A DNA stretch of 64,000 nt from Saxidomus purpurata (lineage: Eukaryota; Mollusca; Bivalvia; Venerida; Veneridae): positions 32,787,299-32,851,298 of the forward strand of contig JAFMSR010000010.1 of assembly GCA_022818135.1 (NCBI GenBank), read 5' to 3'. Of this stretch, positions 63,075 to 64,000 are shown in pieces. How positions within the stretch are numbered: the stretch's first letter is position 1; every line of letters begins with the position of its first letter. Made by a program: the position numbers and the translations under genes. The notes beneath the pieces are model-generated. The model ran no database searches, was not told the origin of the DNA, and saw nothing but the letters and a program-made list of their open reading frames with translations.

Positions 63075-63257
63075 TATAAAAGTTCAATCCCTTTCTTGGA
63101 AAACCCTTGAAAACGTGTTACATCATCAAACGTATGCTTATTCGTAATCATTTAAAAAGTAGAAAAAAAATATTACATTCTTTGAATGAAATGTAGAAAC
63201 TTTAAAAGGAAAATGAGCATTTTCGTTAGAATGGAGGCGTAATCTAGACCATGGACC

Positions 63258-64000
63258 TACAATGCATTATCGTGAAAATTATCAAAACATGTTACCCGGA
63301 TTAACGTCAAAAGGTATACCGAGCGTAATGAATGCTGGAAACCATATGACGATGACGTCGTTAAAATGATGTCATGCTTGCGATGCTTTCTGGTGACTTT
63401 TCCCGCGATTTTCGACATTTTATTGAAATAAACTCAACAAAAGAAGAGTTTGAGACATAAAATAAACAGAAAAATTGTTGTATCGATGTCATATCACGAT
63501 AATTTCACTCGTGAACACCAAAAGTAGTTATTTTCACTCGTGGCTGCGCCACTCGTGAAAATATCACTTTTGGTGCCCACTCAGTGAAATTATATCGTGA
63601 TCTTACACCGAAAGCAACAATTATCCTTTATATAATTTCACCGAGTAAACTACGAATAAAATTATCGTGATATTACATCGATACCAATATTTTTCTGCTT
63701 ATTTTATGTCTATTAGTCTACCTTTCTTGAGTTTGTTTCAATAAAATGTCGAAAATTGCGGAAAAAGTCATCAGAAAGCATAGCAAAAATGACGTCATTT
63801 TTACAACGTCGTCATCGTTGTCCTACTTTTCTTGAGTTTGTTTCAATAAAATGTAGAAAATTTGGTAAAAAGTCATCAGAAAGCACAGCTAAATGACGTC
63901 ATTTTAACGACGTCATCGCTGTATGCTTTCCGGATTCATTATGCTCGGTATCTTGACGTAAATCAGACTAGAAAATTTTGATAATTTTCACTCAGTTGAC
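63258..64000. mobile_element. Foldback element copy B, cut by the window end
   Basis: The left arm ttatcgtgaaaattatcaaa, then ggtataccgagcgtaatgaa, gacgatgacgtcgttaaaat and ttgaaataaactcaa, returns in inverse from 63825 to the end of the window. A partial extra copy of the right arm lies at 63718-63830. The centre (63478-63625) matches copy A at 39640-39790. TGACGTCA at 63790 and 63894. Confidence 0.85.

Overview
The window is animal nuclear DNA. Genes are spliced with GT-AG introns of about 0.3 to 4 kb, intergenic DNA is AT-rich, and dispersed repeats are dense. The repeat style (tRNA-headed SINEs with a 'ctccatgaaagccgg...gcgacgttaaa' tail, 'agctcacctgg' elements with internal repeats, short foldback elements) and a TRIM/NHL-like gene point to a bivalve mollusc. 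That assignment is inference, not proof.

Layout. 1-3.7 kb is gene-free; it holds a 23-bp minisatellite and two tRNA-related SINE copies. 3.7-18.6 kb is one satellite array of about 43 nearly identical 331-333 bp monomers in one orientation, with diverged monomers at both edges and five low-complexity expansions that look like assembly damage. 18.6-27.5 kb has no gene I can support and contains a 500-N scaffold gap. At 27.55-28.88 kb (+) is the last exon of a TRIM-like coiled-coil plus beta-propeller gene whose RING/B-box exons are not visible. At 31.82-34.46 kb (+) a complete three-exon gene of 182 codons encodes a protein I do not recognise. From 34.7 to 41.8 kb is a repeat-rich stretch: minisatellites, two foldback elements full of TGACGTCA sites, a SINE, a tandem hairpin element and a broken non-LTR reverse transcriptase.

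The two well-supported genes lie tail to tail. NSFL1C/p47, the p97/VCP adaptor, is complete in ten exons (+, 42532-52396, 381 aa). LIN7, an L27-PDZ scaffold, is complete in six exons (-, 62063-56174, 197 aa). Their introns hold SINEs, dispersed elements and, in LIN7 intron 1, a hAT-like non-autonomous transposon with an 8-bp target duplication. The window ends inside another large foldback element.

The genes here are unrelated housekeeping or scaffolding genes and do not form a pathway. No prokaryotic operon, CRISPR array, rRNA or functional tRNA gene was seen. The least explained items are the satellite array, the 182-aa gene, and the clustering of CRE palindromes in foldback elements.
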